Assembly (NCBI GenBank): GCA_019914945.1
Contig: CM034105.1
Span: 5,084,001 to 5,148,000 of the forward strand
Direction: 5' to 3'
Source: Typha latifolia
Lineage: Eukaryota; Streptophyta; Magnoliopsida; Poales; Typhaceae
Length of the DNA: 64,000 nucleotides
Part shown: piece by piece, positions 54,901-64,000 of the stretch
Position numbering within the stretch: the stretch's first letter is position 1
Layout of the letters: every line of letters begins with the position of its first letter
Translations under genes and position numbers: made by a program
The notes under the pieces: model-generated
What the model was told of the DNA's origin: nothing
Database searches by the model: none
The model's input: the letters and a program-made list of their open reading frames with translations, nothing else

Positions 54901-55549
54901 GCATTAGTAAAAGGAGACTGATGTATATACTCTAAAATGGAAAGATAAACTGGAGAGTACTTATAATAGATGAGCAAATAGAATGTATAAAGGAAAACTT
55001 AATGCTGAACAATTTCTTAATGTTGAGAATTTAATTTAAAGGTGCTTAATATCTCTAAGCTCAATTCCTTGGTTTCAATCACTATTGATCTATTTGATCT
55101 CCGTTTAGGAAATACACCAACTTGCTGAAGTACTTTCGCATTTTTTTCACCTTTGGATGTGCTCTTGTGAACCAGGAACCTCACTCAATTCTACAAAAGT
55201 GTTGCAACTTTTTTCATAGTTTTATCATAGAATTTGTAATCTAATTCCTTGAAGACATATTCTCTTATAGTAGAAGTATTACATTAATAATGACATATGT
55301 TTTACATGCATGGCATTTATGTTTTACATGCTTGACTAATTTGCCTCTGTTTGCATATTTTGCAGCTAGTTTTTTTCTCCTCTCTTGTCTGATATTTTTG
55401 CAATTTGGTCCAAATTATTTGGAAGAATAATTAGTTTTCAAAAATTATTAGACTGGTAAGAATATTTGTATTTAATGTATTCTCTCTTTTATGCTTTGAT
55501 CTTTAATGTTTTAGCTGTAATTAGTTTTAATATCCATGTTTAGGAGTTA

Positions 55550-57506
55550 ATGGCATCTACAAGTGCATCAGTTCAAGGTGACACCTCAAGTAGTGTTTTT
55601 AATGATGATAGAACAAAGAAGAAGAAGTTGACATCAGATGTCTGGAATAATTTTGAGAAAATTGAAGAGACAGAAGTAATTGATGGAAAAATAATTCGCA
55701 AGTACAAGGCAATATGTAAATATTGTCGAAAGCAATTTAGTGGGGAAAGTTCTATGGGAACATCACACTTGAGGAACCATTATAAGAACAAGCATAATAG
55801 AGATAGAAGACAAATGATACTCAATCTCACAAAAGTTGGAGAAGATGGAATGTTAGAGTCATACAAATATAATGAAGAAACAAGTCAAAGAAAACTTATC
55901 ATGGCAATAGTAATGCATGAATATCCTTTCTATATTGTAGAGCATGAGTATTTTATTGACTTTATAAAATCTCTACGGCCTGCTTTTCCAACAAAGTCAC
56001 GGATTACTATCAAAAAAGAGATCTTGGAACTATATGTTGAGCAAAAGAAGATTTTGCATGATATGTTTACTTCACTTTCATGCCGTATAAGTGCTACCAT
56101 GGATCTCTAGACTTCTAGACAAAATAAATGATATTTGTGTGTTACAATACATTTCATTGATGATGAATGGAGTATTCAGAAAAGAATCATAAATTTTATA
56201 CATTTAGAAGGAAGACATACAGGGTTGAATCTCTGTCAAGCATTTCTAAAGAATATGATTGATTGGAATATTGACATGAAGCTCTTTTCATTAACTTTAG
56301 ATAATGATCGAGCTAATGATGTTTGTGTTAGAGATGCGGTTACTCAGCTGAACGGACAACAAGCTCTTGTTTGTGATGGCATATTTTTTCATGTTAGATG
56401 TGCCACACATATTATTAATTTAGTTGTGCAAGATGGTTTGAAGAAAATAAAAGATGCAGTGGAGAATATTCGTCATATTATTATAATTCTCAAAAATTCA
56501 CCTTTGCAATAGGAGGAGTTTCTCAAAAGAGCAAGAGAATGCAATTTAGATACCAATAAGTCTCTTTCAATTGATGTATCTACAAGATGGAATTCTACAT
56601 ATTTGATGCTTAAAGATGCTATATATTATAGCAATGCATTTAAGAGACTTTATTGTGCTGATCAAATTAAATTTACTGCATGTCCAACAAATGAGCAATG
56701 GGATAAAGCAGCAGTGTTATACAAATGTTTGAAAACATTCCATACGATTACTGAATTGCTCTCAGGAACTTCATATCCGACAGCTAACTTACTTTTCAAA
56801 GAATTTTGTGCTATTCAGTTGCAAATTAAAGAATGGTAAATTTTTTTTTGATGAACTTGTTCTTTCTATGGCAACATCAATGCAAGACAAATTTGATAAA
56901 TATTGGAAGCAATGCAATCTTATACTAGTAGTGGCTTCATTTTTAGATCCTCGGTACAAGATGAAATTTATGGTGTATTACTTTCCTAAAATTTATCCTC
57001 TTGGTGGTGTTAAGGAACTTGAGAAAGTTCGTGGAGTCATAAGGAATTTGTATAATGAATATGCATCCAAATTTTCTTCTCCGTCTGATCCGGATGTGAA
57101 TATAAATAATAGCCAAGTGTTGCAGAGTGGTAGAGTTGACCTTGATGTTAATAAAGATTTAGAGCAATATTTAAGTGAGGAATGTCAACAACAATCTATT
57201 AAGACAGATTTGGATCAATATATTGAGGATGCCTCACTTTTATGGCAACGTAATGACAGTAAATTTGATTTATTATCTTGGTGGAAGACAGAAGGTAGTG
57301 GAAAGTATCATATATTATCACGAGTTGCCCGTGATGTATTAGCAATTCCAGTCGTCACAGTTACATCTGAATCTGCATTTAGTACAGGTGGCCGAGTAGT
57401 TAATGCTTATCGTAGCAAGTTGGATCCCGAATCAATAGAAGCTTTAGTATGCACTCAAGATTGGATAAGATCTACAAGAAAAGGTAATGATTATAATATT
57501 CGATAG
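55550..57506 (+). pseudogene. hAT transposase (BED finger, hATC domain), broken
   Basis: DDE/RNase H-like transposase of the hAT superfamily. Domains in order: a BED zinc finger (WNNFEKIEE, CKYCRKQFSG, TSHLRNHYKNKH), catalytic-core parts (LFSLTLDNDRANDV, VRCATHIINLVVQDGL, STRWNSTYLML), FLDPRYKM, and the C-terminal hATC dimerisation region (DLLSWWKTEG, ARDVLAIPVVTVTSESAFST). The reading is interrupted by a TAG at 56108, a nearby TGA, another TAG at 56510 and a frameshift near 56836. Otherwise it is well preserved over about 650 residues. The start at 55550 is the first Met before the finger. As it stands no full transposase could be made, although the ends look mobile. Confidence 0.92.
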
Positions 57507-57886
57507 TATTTTATAAAATAGTATTGTTTACTAATGTTCATATATTTTTTTCTTATTAGGACAAATAGCATCAATTATTCAGAATGTTGAACAATCTGAA
57601 GATGTTGATTTAAAGGGGGAGTAATCATATTGTAAGTATTTTTCACTTTATATTTTAAGTTGATTAATCTAGTTTCTTTATATTACTTTTAAGTTGGTTA
57701 ATTTAGTTTCATTTATTTTGCAGATGCACTTGAAGAGGAGGATTGTTCGAATGGTTGGATGTTTTGATGTTTTGTTCCTCTAACTTTAGGATGTTGATAC
57801 TTTTTAAACTTGGTTAATTTTATTTGTTAAAGTTTATGTAAACTTGTGTCAACTCTAAACTTTATTTTGATGGATATTTTAATTGC

Positions 57887-58130
57887 TTTTGTGGTTGATA
57901 ATGTGAACTTGTGTTAGAATAATTTATTTACTTTTATGGTTGACAATGTGAACTTGTGTTAGGATAATTTATTTACTTTTATGGTTGACAATGTGAACTT
58001 GTACCAGGATATTATTTTTGCTTTTATGGTTGATAATGTGAACTTGTGCAACAATGTTATATTTGCTTTTATAGTTGACAATATAAACTTGTGCAAAAAT
58101 ATTTTATTTGCTTTTATGGTTGACAAAGTT
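57887..58130. repeat. 45-bp minisatellite at the hAT 3' end
   Basis: The phrase atgtgaacttgtg recurs at 57901, 57946, 57991 and 58036, with a diverged fifth unit at 58081; the period is exactly 45 bp. It lies between the transposase stop and the subterminal repeats. Confidence 0.92.
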
Positions 58131-58818
58131 AGAATCTCATTATTGTTGTTGTTGTAATTTTTTTATCAAAGTTTAGATCATTAGTTTATGCATATTATGT
58201 TTGTTTAAAGTCTATAATTTCTTTTTTTTTTTCTTTTTGCACCGTTACTATCTTTTTGCCAATGAATCAGTTCTTAAATACTTTAAGTTTTGTTCAAATT
58301 GTATTTGAATGGTTTTAGACTTGATTGATATTCGTAGTAAGTTCATATAATTTGTTTAAAGTTTGATACGTATCTATTTAAGATCCGAAAATTTATCCGA
58401 ACACTATCTGATCCGTATCCGAAAACTATCCGATCCGTATCTGAAAACTATCTGATCCATATCCGAAAATTATCCATATCCGTTTTCTTAGGATATGGTT
58501 TTAATTTTTGCTATCCGTCAAATATCCATATCCGGATAAAAAATATGGATCCGGATATGGGTTGAGCACTATCCGAGCCGTATCCGATCCGTTTTCACCC
58601 CTAGCTAACCCGCAGCCCACCCACTTAAATGGTTCGGTTCGGGTCGGGTCTTTGGATCCGAAATCCAACCCGAACCCGAACCCGAAACTAAATAGAAAAG
58701 GGTTGGCTCGGGTTAAACCCAAGCCCCACCCATAGCCTTCTCTTCCCGCGACCGACGCGAGGAAGAGAAGGATCGAGGGAGAGAGTGGTCGCCGGCGACC
58801 CTGTCGGCGGCAGTTCAC

Positions 58819-58874
<56 letters not shown>

Positions 58875-59254
58875 TGTCCTCACGAGGTGGAGGAGAACCC
58901 GTTACTGACGGTCGACTCCGACGCCGACGACGACTGGAGCTATGAGGGCTTTTCCAGAAGACAACCATCGCGCAAGACCAACGGCTTGGAGCTCTCGAGC
59001 ACGAGCAGCAACAGCCCGAAGCCGCCGGCCGACGAGAGTTGCCGGCGAAGCTGAAATCCCCAATTTATGTATTTCTAATTTACTCTATTAAACTTTAATT
59101 AAAAGATTAAGAGAGGATCAAATCTAATCCAATTCATATTAGATAAAATCCTCTTTTTTTTGCGCCTCGTCGCGTGCTGGAGAGGGAGAGGGGAGGGGCT
59201 GCACGTGCACCCTCCTCTCTCAACCCCCCAAATTTTTTTTTTCTGATTCTGACA

Positions 59255-59519
59255 AGTTCCCTCAGCTAGAATCTAGGGGTCAAGCAATGGTCAACGAAAA
59301 TCAATCTTGGCACAAGTGAAGAACTAAGGTCTATTAGTCGATTGCTTTCTTATCTTGTAGCATCTGTTTATTATTTGTATCAATTAATACCTCATTCTTT
59401 CTTTAATAGCATCTACTAGTTATTATCAACAAAGAGGTCATATGATATTCTTACTTGTAATATCGAGACTGCACCACCACATGATTCTAGCTACAAAACT
59501 ACCACAGGATAATTTATAT
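59255..59519. other. LARP6 intron sequence between insertions
   Basis: From the agttc duplication to the MITE at 59520. No exon-like sequence was seen on either strand. It may be the continuation of the LTR-like fragment ending at 51902. Confidence 0.5.
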
Positions 59520-60032
59520 CAAGTTTCAAAAAATTAAGACCCGGATCAAGATTGGCCTCCTGAAAAAATTATCTATATTGGCCAAATTGGTTGTATTGGC
59601 TGTTTGGATCGGATCCAATTATTTTAATTACATATAAATATTATTTAAGAATTCAGGAAAATTTCTAAATTTTTTTAAACAAATGATAAAAAGAAGAAAA
59701 TCATATGATGCATAAAATTTTTAAAAAGTACTAACTTATTCAAAACTACTGCAACGAAGGAGAGAAAGAAGAAAAAAAAGTACAGTGAAAAAATAAGAAA
59801 TGAGAGAAAAAGAAATAAAATAAAAAAATCGCATAGTCAAGGTTGTCGAAGTTGGATCTCGTTAGTGAAGTTTGCCAAAGCTGTATTTCTGCGTCGGAAA
59901 AGCAATAGCTATAGCAGGGAGAGAAAGAAAGAAAGAAAGAAATTTAGATCAGAATTGGTCCAGATCGGCTGATCCCAGTCAATTGATTGGGATCGGGTTT
60001 GGATAGGAATCTTACCAGTCCTTCGAACCATG
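59520..60032. mobile_element. hAT-type MITE, copy 2 (LARP6 intron 1)
   Basis: 513 bp bounded by the exact 8-bp duplication atttatat (59512-59519, 60033-60040). Ends are caagtttcaaaa and, reverse-complemented, catggttcgaag. Same subterminal gatcgg/ccgatc pattern and GA-rich centre as the copy at 8563-9175. Confidence 0.85.
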
Positions 60033-60370
60033 ATTTATATCAAGCATAAAATCCACATCCCTACTTAATTGGCATGAAGCCTATGACCGGACCCAACTAC
60101 TCAACAACTATCAACTCGGCGCATTTAGGAAGAAGAGCCCAAAACTATTTAAAACAAATTAAAAATGATCAAAATTTGTATATCTATAAGGCATCATCGT
60201 TTCCAAGATATACCATGTCACTCTTCTTGGGATCATTTCAACATGTTGAAAGGTTAATTCATCAAGAATGCAAGATTAAGCAAACGGCACCTCTGCTGTA
60301 AGCATTACGATCCACACAAACTATAAGAAGAGGAAAGAAGATCGAACTCAACAACAAATAAATCACCGAC

Positions 60371-60773
60371 CTGCCTGTTTATCTTGTGGATAACGCCCTC
60401 CGAGAGCCCTTCCCTGACCGGCGTAGCCGAATCCAGCTCCCCCGACACTTTTGACCTCAGTATCGCCAAATTTACCACTTCCCCCGCCGCCATAGTACCC
60501 AAATGCTCGATGACCCAGCATCGGGGCGAGAAAAGCAGAGGGATTTCCCACCGGTGACATGTGGAACACGGGGATCACCGGCGGCGGCGCCAGCTGATGG
60601 GGAGGGTGCTGGTGGATCTTGATGACCCGGTGGTTCTGAAACGCCGCCGATCGGGGGACGAACTCCGGCGCGCCAGCATTGAGGTCGCTGGAAGAAGCGG
60701 TCAGAGGCGACCTCCCGCTGCCGCCGCTAGCGACGGAGGAACCAATGGTATCGCCGAGGATGTCGCGCGCCAT
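60371..60773 (-). CDS. LARP6: LARP6-like protein, first coding exon with PAM2 motif
   Basis: Opens with MARDILGDTIG at 60773. Residues about 29-41 read SDLNAGAPEFVPR, a PAM2 motif that in plant LARP6B/C binds the MLLE domain of poly(A)-binding protein. A Pro/His-rich part (PPPVIPVFHMSP) and a Gly-rich part follow. The exon ends GGCAG|gtcggt, phase 1. A La motif should follow. The next recognisable LARP6 coding sequence in the same sense is the exon at 40398-40446, about 20 kb away. The upstream flank (60774-60960) is GA-rich leader-like DNA. Assignment to the same gene as the 38.9-40.4 kb exons rests on order, strand and family architecture. Confidence 0.72.
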
Positions 60774-62010
60774 TTACTGGGGTTTTGAAGGCGTAGTAGG
60801 GAGAAAGATAGAGAGGGTTTGGAGAGCTCGTTAGGCAAGGTATTCTAGAGGGAGGGAAGTTTTGGGAATCATACGAGGGGTGGGTTCGAATAGAAGTATT
60901 TATAAGAGGGAGAAAAGGGAGAAGAGAAACGAAAGAGGTCTTCTATAAGTCGGAGTGATGAAGGTACACGTGGCAGTAGAGCAGTGGTGGTTTCCGGATG
61001 ATTGGGAGTTTTTGACTAAAATGTACCTTCATTTATTTATATTTTAGCGTAATATAATATTTCTTAAATTTATTACTAAATAAGATCTAATATCCTATAG
61101 CCCTAACAAAATCGCTAAACTAATTAATGTTTTTAAATATATTAATCAGTTCAGGGTTTTTATCGTTAGATAATTTTTTTTCTTATCGGCTGAAATATTA
61201 AGTTAAAAAAATTTATATACATAAAATATTGATCTGAAGTGTTTTAGGACTAGTTAGTTCAGTGTTTTTATCAGGACTACAATAAATTATATTCTATTTA
61301 ATAATAAATTTAAAGAGTTGTCAACTGGGCTAGTTTGGTTAAAAATTCGATCATTAGTGTAGTTGGTCTTTAAAGAGGATGATAGAAGGGATTTATGAAT
61401 TACAGTAAGAAAAAAAAGGAAAAATTGTATCGGTAAAGTAGAATTGGGGGTGGGGGTACCCGAACCGTTAGTGAGAGATCACATCTATTACTTTTAGTTC
61501 TAAAGATTTTTGCATTGAACTCCCTTTAGTTTCTATTAATTATCAATTAACTTGAGAGCCCTCTCAGTTCTATTAGAATTATTCTATTCATTTCAAAAGT
61601 TCAGATAGAGTACAAAGTGATACAAATCACAAAATTTAGTGAGGAATTCAAAATAGTAGATACCAAATGAAATCTAACTGAAGCAAGATTGTGAGGCCTA
61701 TGTTGCTTTTAAGATGAAGCATTTCGAGAAATATGTTATTATTAAGATGAACATATGAAGAAGCAGATGTTACCAAGATCAATATAGACATTCACAGTCC
61801 TCGAAAAGAATAACATATATTTATCCACATTTGCAGAGTGGTTGAGGATCATATTTTTGGTATACAACAGTCAGAGGTTAATGACTGCTGATGAGGGAGA
61901 GTAATCTTTCAACAAGGACAGAATTAATTGTGTTCAATTAATTCAATCATGAGTTCTCTAGCTGTTATTTTCTCCAAGTTATTCCTCAGTATCTACTGAC
62001 CAAATCTTCC
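60774..62010. other. Intergenic DNA between LARP6 and the methyltransferase gene
   Basis: Should hold the LARP6 promoter (right of 60773) and the 3' UTR of the methyltransferase (left of 62011). AT-rich, and no ORF or repeat was recognised. Confidence 0.6.
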
Positions 62011-62554
62011 TCACAAAGATGATCGATTCACATCTCTCTTCCACCTTGCAAGAATCTCCCTACCCTGTAGTATCAATTGCAGACAACTTAATGAGGCCAC
62101 ATTTTTCCATTAGAGTTTTAGTTTTTATATGTTGTTTTTTTCAATATGTTTCATGATACTACTGATGAACTATAAAGGGATAAGGCGGCAACAAGCTAGT
62201 CAAGCAGTCTACTTTATCTTCAGCTTAATGTTATAAGAAGGAACATTAAGTCAGAGAATTCAGTAGATTATGCAAAATGAAATTCTCATTATCAGTCAGT
62301 GAGTTGTACCTTGCGTGGCCCAACTGCTAGCTCATTATTTTCAATAGAAACAACCTTGAAACCGAGTGGCTTCAATACCTCCTCATAGCTACATGTATGC
62401 AAAAGCAAAGTATGAAAGTATTAATGGATATAAGATATGATTCAGTAGAAAAATAATAGCCTTGGAAAAGTGTAACACATGCTCTTTGAACATAGCTTCA
62501 CACTTACTCATCTAGAGTATTGTTATATGGTGGCCCTTCTTCCTGATCAGTGAT
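62011..62554 (-). CDS. TMT1: HOL/TMT-type thiol (halide/thiocyanate) methyltransferase, last three exons
   Basis: Three exons with clean splice sites and phases: 62508-62554 (ITDQEEGPPYNNTLD), 62310-62388 (YEEVLKPLGFKVVSIENNELAVGPRK) and 62011-62064 (GREILARWKRDVNRSSL, TGA). These match the C-terminus of plant HARMLESS TO OZONE LAYER / thiocyanate methyltransferases. Those are cytosolic SAM-dependent enzymes of the TPMT-like fold that methylate thiocyanate, thiols or halides (family knowledge). The SAM-binding exons lie to the right; the intron there holds two hAT-like insertions and leaves the window. The visible part, about 60 residues, is intact. Confidence 0.82.
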
Positions 62555-62923
62555 CTGTCATAAGCATGTAACAAAAAATTAAAATGATATGATAAAAAAA
62601 AAGAGAGAAAGAATGACAAGGAAACACCGATAGTTCCTTTCTAGCATTGGTGCACTACAGAAAAAGAATTCCCTTTAACCACAAGGTGTGGGACTTCCGA
62701 GTTTTCAGTTTTGCAAAAATGATATGCCAAGATGTTCCAAGTTTCCACCATCACCATCCCTCTCTACGGAAAAAGAATTCCCTTTACACCCCAAATTGAA
62801 TTTGAGGTGGTCAGACAATATTGTCATGCAGTAACTATACAGGCCCAAATTCACATTTGCCATCAATACATCGGAAAATTCGTTATGAAACTAAATAGCC
62901 CATCAACTTCCTTTTGTTCTAAC
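62555..62923. other. Intron of the methyltransferase gene
   Basis: No coding similarity seen. It contains a short near-duplication (aaaaagaattcccttta at about 62660 and 62768). Confidence 0.5.
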
Positions 62924-63199
62924 TAACGATGGCCGTGTCACAGGCACGGACCGTGCCAACCACCGGCCGGCACGGCACGGCACGTGCCGCGGCACTTGCC
63001 GGCCGTGCCGTAATAGAATGAGAGAAAGAGGTAAAGGATACCCACTTTTGCCATTGTAGTCGCCGTCGCCATCGCTCGCCGATCGCCGCCCGCCGCTCGC
63101 CGATCGCCGCTCACTGCCCGCTGATCGCTTCGTGCCCTAGCCATCGAGAGAGAAGAGAGATCGAGATCCGAACCCACAACTTAAGTTTTTAACCCTCCC

Positions 63200-63266
<67 letters not shown>

Positions 63267-63414
63267 CTCTCTTCTCTCTCGATGGCTAGGGCACGAAGCG
63301 ATCGGCGGGTGGCGATCGGCAACGAGGTCGATGGTGAGCGGCGATGCACTAGGAGGGATGCCGTGCAGCACCCTCGTGCCACATGCCGGTACGCCACCAG
63401 CACGACCATCCTTG
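62924..63414. mobile_element. Foldback GATGGCCGTGCC-family element
   Basis: Flanks gttctaac (62916-62923) and gttttaac (63415-63422) match at 7 of 8. Ends are taacgatggccgtg and, reverse-complemented, caaggatggtcgtgctgg. Inside, 63123-63165 and 63261-63303 are perfect 43-nt inverted repeats around a (CT)31 run (63202-63263), with weaker pairing further out. A transcript would form a long hairpin. Confidence 0.8.
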
Positions 63415-63710
63415 GTTTTAACAGACATACTTCAGATTCTCTAATTTGAAATTAGTTGCTCTTTAGAAGTTAGCAGACCTTGTCATGTTGCAACTCTAGA
63501 CTCTAGGTACTTTCTGCCCAGACTTCTGCGGAAAGTAGACCACGGACTATACACACACTAGTTGTCTATTGAAGCCAGAAGTTATATGCTGTTTGTATCT
63601 AGTTTTAATGGCATAGAATGGAATGTCATCTCCGCATGATCTTATATTAGGTATGTCTTACCATATAACCAGAATCTATTACTACATACCAACTTCCATG
63701 ATTGAATCAT

Positions 63711-64000
63711 TCATGGATGGCCATGTCGATTGCGTACCGGCACGTGGCAAGAGGGATGCTGCACAACAACCCTCCTAATAGTTTTGCCACTCGCCATTGA
63801 CCTCGTTGTCGAGCTTGCCGTCGCCTGAGCTCGTGTTGGGTGCTCTAGCCCGAGGGAGGGAGGAAGAAAATTTGAGAGAGAGAGAGATCCAAATCCGCAA
63901 GTTAAATTTTTAACCAATAATCTATCTCTCTCTCGATCTTTCTTCCTCCATCTCTTGGGCTAGGGCACCCGATGCCGACTCGGCAACGGCAAAGGTGAGT
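63711..64000. mobile_element. GATGGCCGTGCC-family element, cut by the window end
   Basis: Starts catggatggccatgtcgatt after aatcatt. Shows the same foldback plan: gctctagcccgagggaggg near 63840 and its near complement gggctagggcac at 63956-63967, around GA/CT runs. The right end is outside the window. Confidence 0.7.

Larger units (their letters stand above)
53332..58603 (+). mobile_element. 5.3-kb hAT transposon with transposase remnant
   Basis: 5272 bp with the exact 8-bp duplication gctaaccc (53324-53331, 58604-58611). Terminal inverted repeats are taggggtgaaaacgggtcgg and taggggtgaaaacggatcgg. About 240 bp at each end is packed with atccg/cggat motifs, typical subterminal transposase-binding repeats of hAT elements. 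The order is a C-rich 5' segment with repeated ctccaccggcc blocks (53610-54110), an AT-rich region, the transposase gene (55550-57506), and a 45-bp minisatellite. It is inserted in LTR copy 5 and is among the youngest events. Confidence 0.95.
51903..59254 (-). mobile_element. 2.2-kb LTR family, copy 5: inverted solo LTR split by a hAT element
   Basis: Family sequence from tatcacgatccgaaatagga (51903) to 53331, then again from 58604 to gattctgaca (59254), about 2.07 kb in total without the hAT insert. Exact 5-bp duplication agttc at 51898-51902 and 59255-59259. The first base pair is ta rather than tg, a point change. A (CT)24 run (58824-58870) lies in the second part. Confidence 0.88.

Noticed and set aside
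40608..59254. The whole complex as one giant element with long terminal inverted repeats
   Set aside because: The similar ends are an LTR in forward and another in inverted orientation; copy 5 has its own 5-bp duplication and the inner solo LTRs have theirs.

Overview
This is a plant nuclear window, AT-rich and full of transposons, from an angiosperm and probably a monocot. Reasons: spliced genes with GT..AG introns, a GC-rich LBD gene with the IG1-type alanine-rich tail in AT-rich surroundings, many (GA/CT)n tracts, and nested LTR and hAT elements. The species cannot be fixed from sequence alone. Four host genes were found. No bacterial, organellar, CRISPR, rRNA or tRNA features were seen.

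Layout. (1) 499-16634, minus strand: a complete eight-exon DEG10-type mitochondrial serine protease gene. Its 1.7 kb of coding sequence is spread over 16.1 kb because the introns hold several hAT-like elements, an LTR-like insertion, a 125-bp minisatellite and a 62-bp tandem duplication. (2) 16989-18139: a TIR-like element with duplicated cargo. (3) 18.1-28.4 kb: intergenic, with a decayed RNase H fragment and an LTR-like sequence. (4) 28432-29952, plus strand: an LBD6/AS2/IG1-type LOB-domain transcription factor with a TATA box, a GA-rich leader and a probable leader intron. (5) 30-38.9 kb: intergenic, with very long CT/GA tracts. (6) 38931-60773, minus strand: a LARP6-type RNA-binding protein locus. 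The 5' exon (PAM2 motif) and four 3' exons (end of RRM and Gly-rich tail) are separated by about 20 kb. Of that, 18.6 kb is a nest of one 2.2-kb LTR family, Ty3/gypsy pol fragments and a 5.3-kb hAT transposon; no La-motif exons were found. (7) 62011-62554, minus strand: the last three exons of a thiol/halide (HOL/TMT) methyltransferase, whose 5' part lies beyond the right edge.

The host genes form no obvious functional unit. DEG10, LARP6 and the methyltransferase share the minus strand and LBD6 is on the plus strand. The main biology is transposon stratigraphy. Several insertions have exact target-site duplications (TSDs), so their order can be read: solo LTRs within an LTR, a hAT within an LTR, a hAT within a hAT. 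One hAT-like unit appears to have captured a 14-3-3 gene fragment. The most unusual points are the gutted LARP6 locus, the 14-3-3 capture, the foldback hAT family, and a possible second C-terminus for LBD6.
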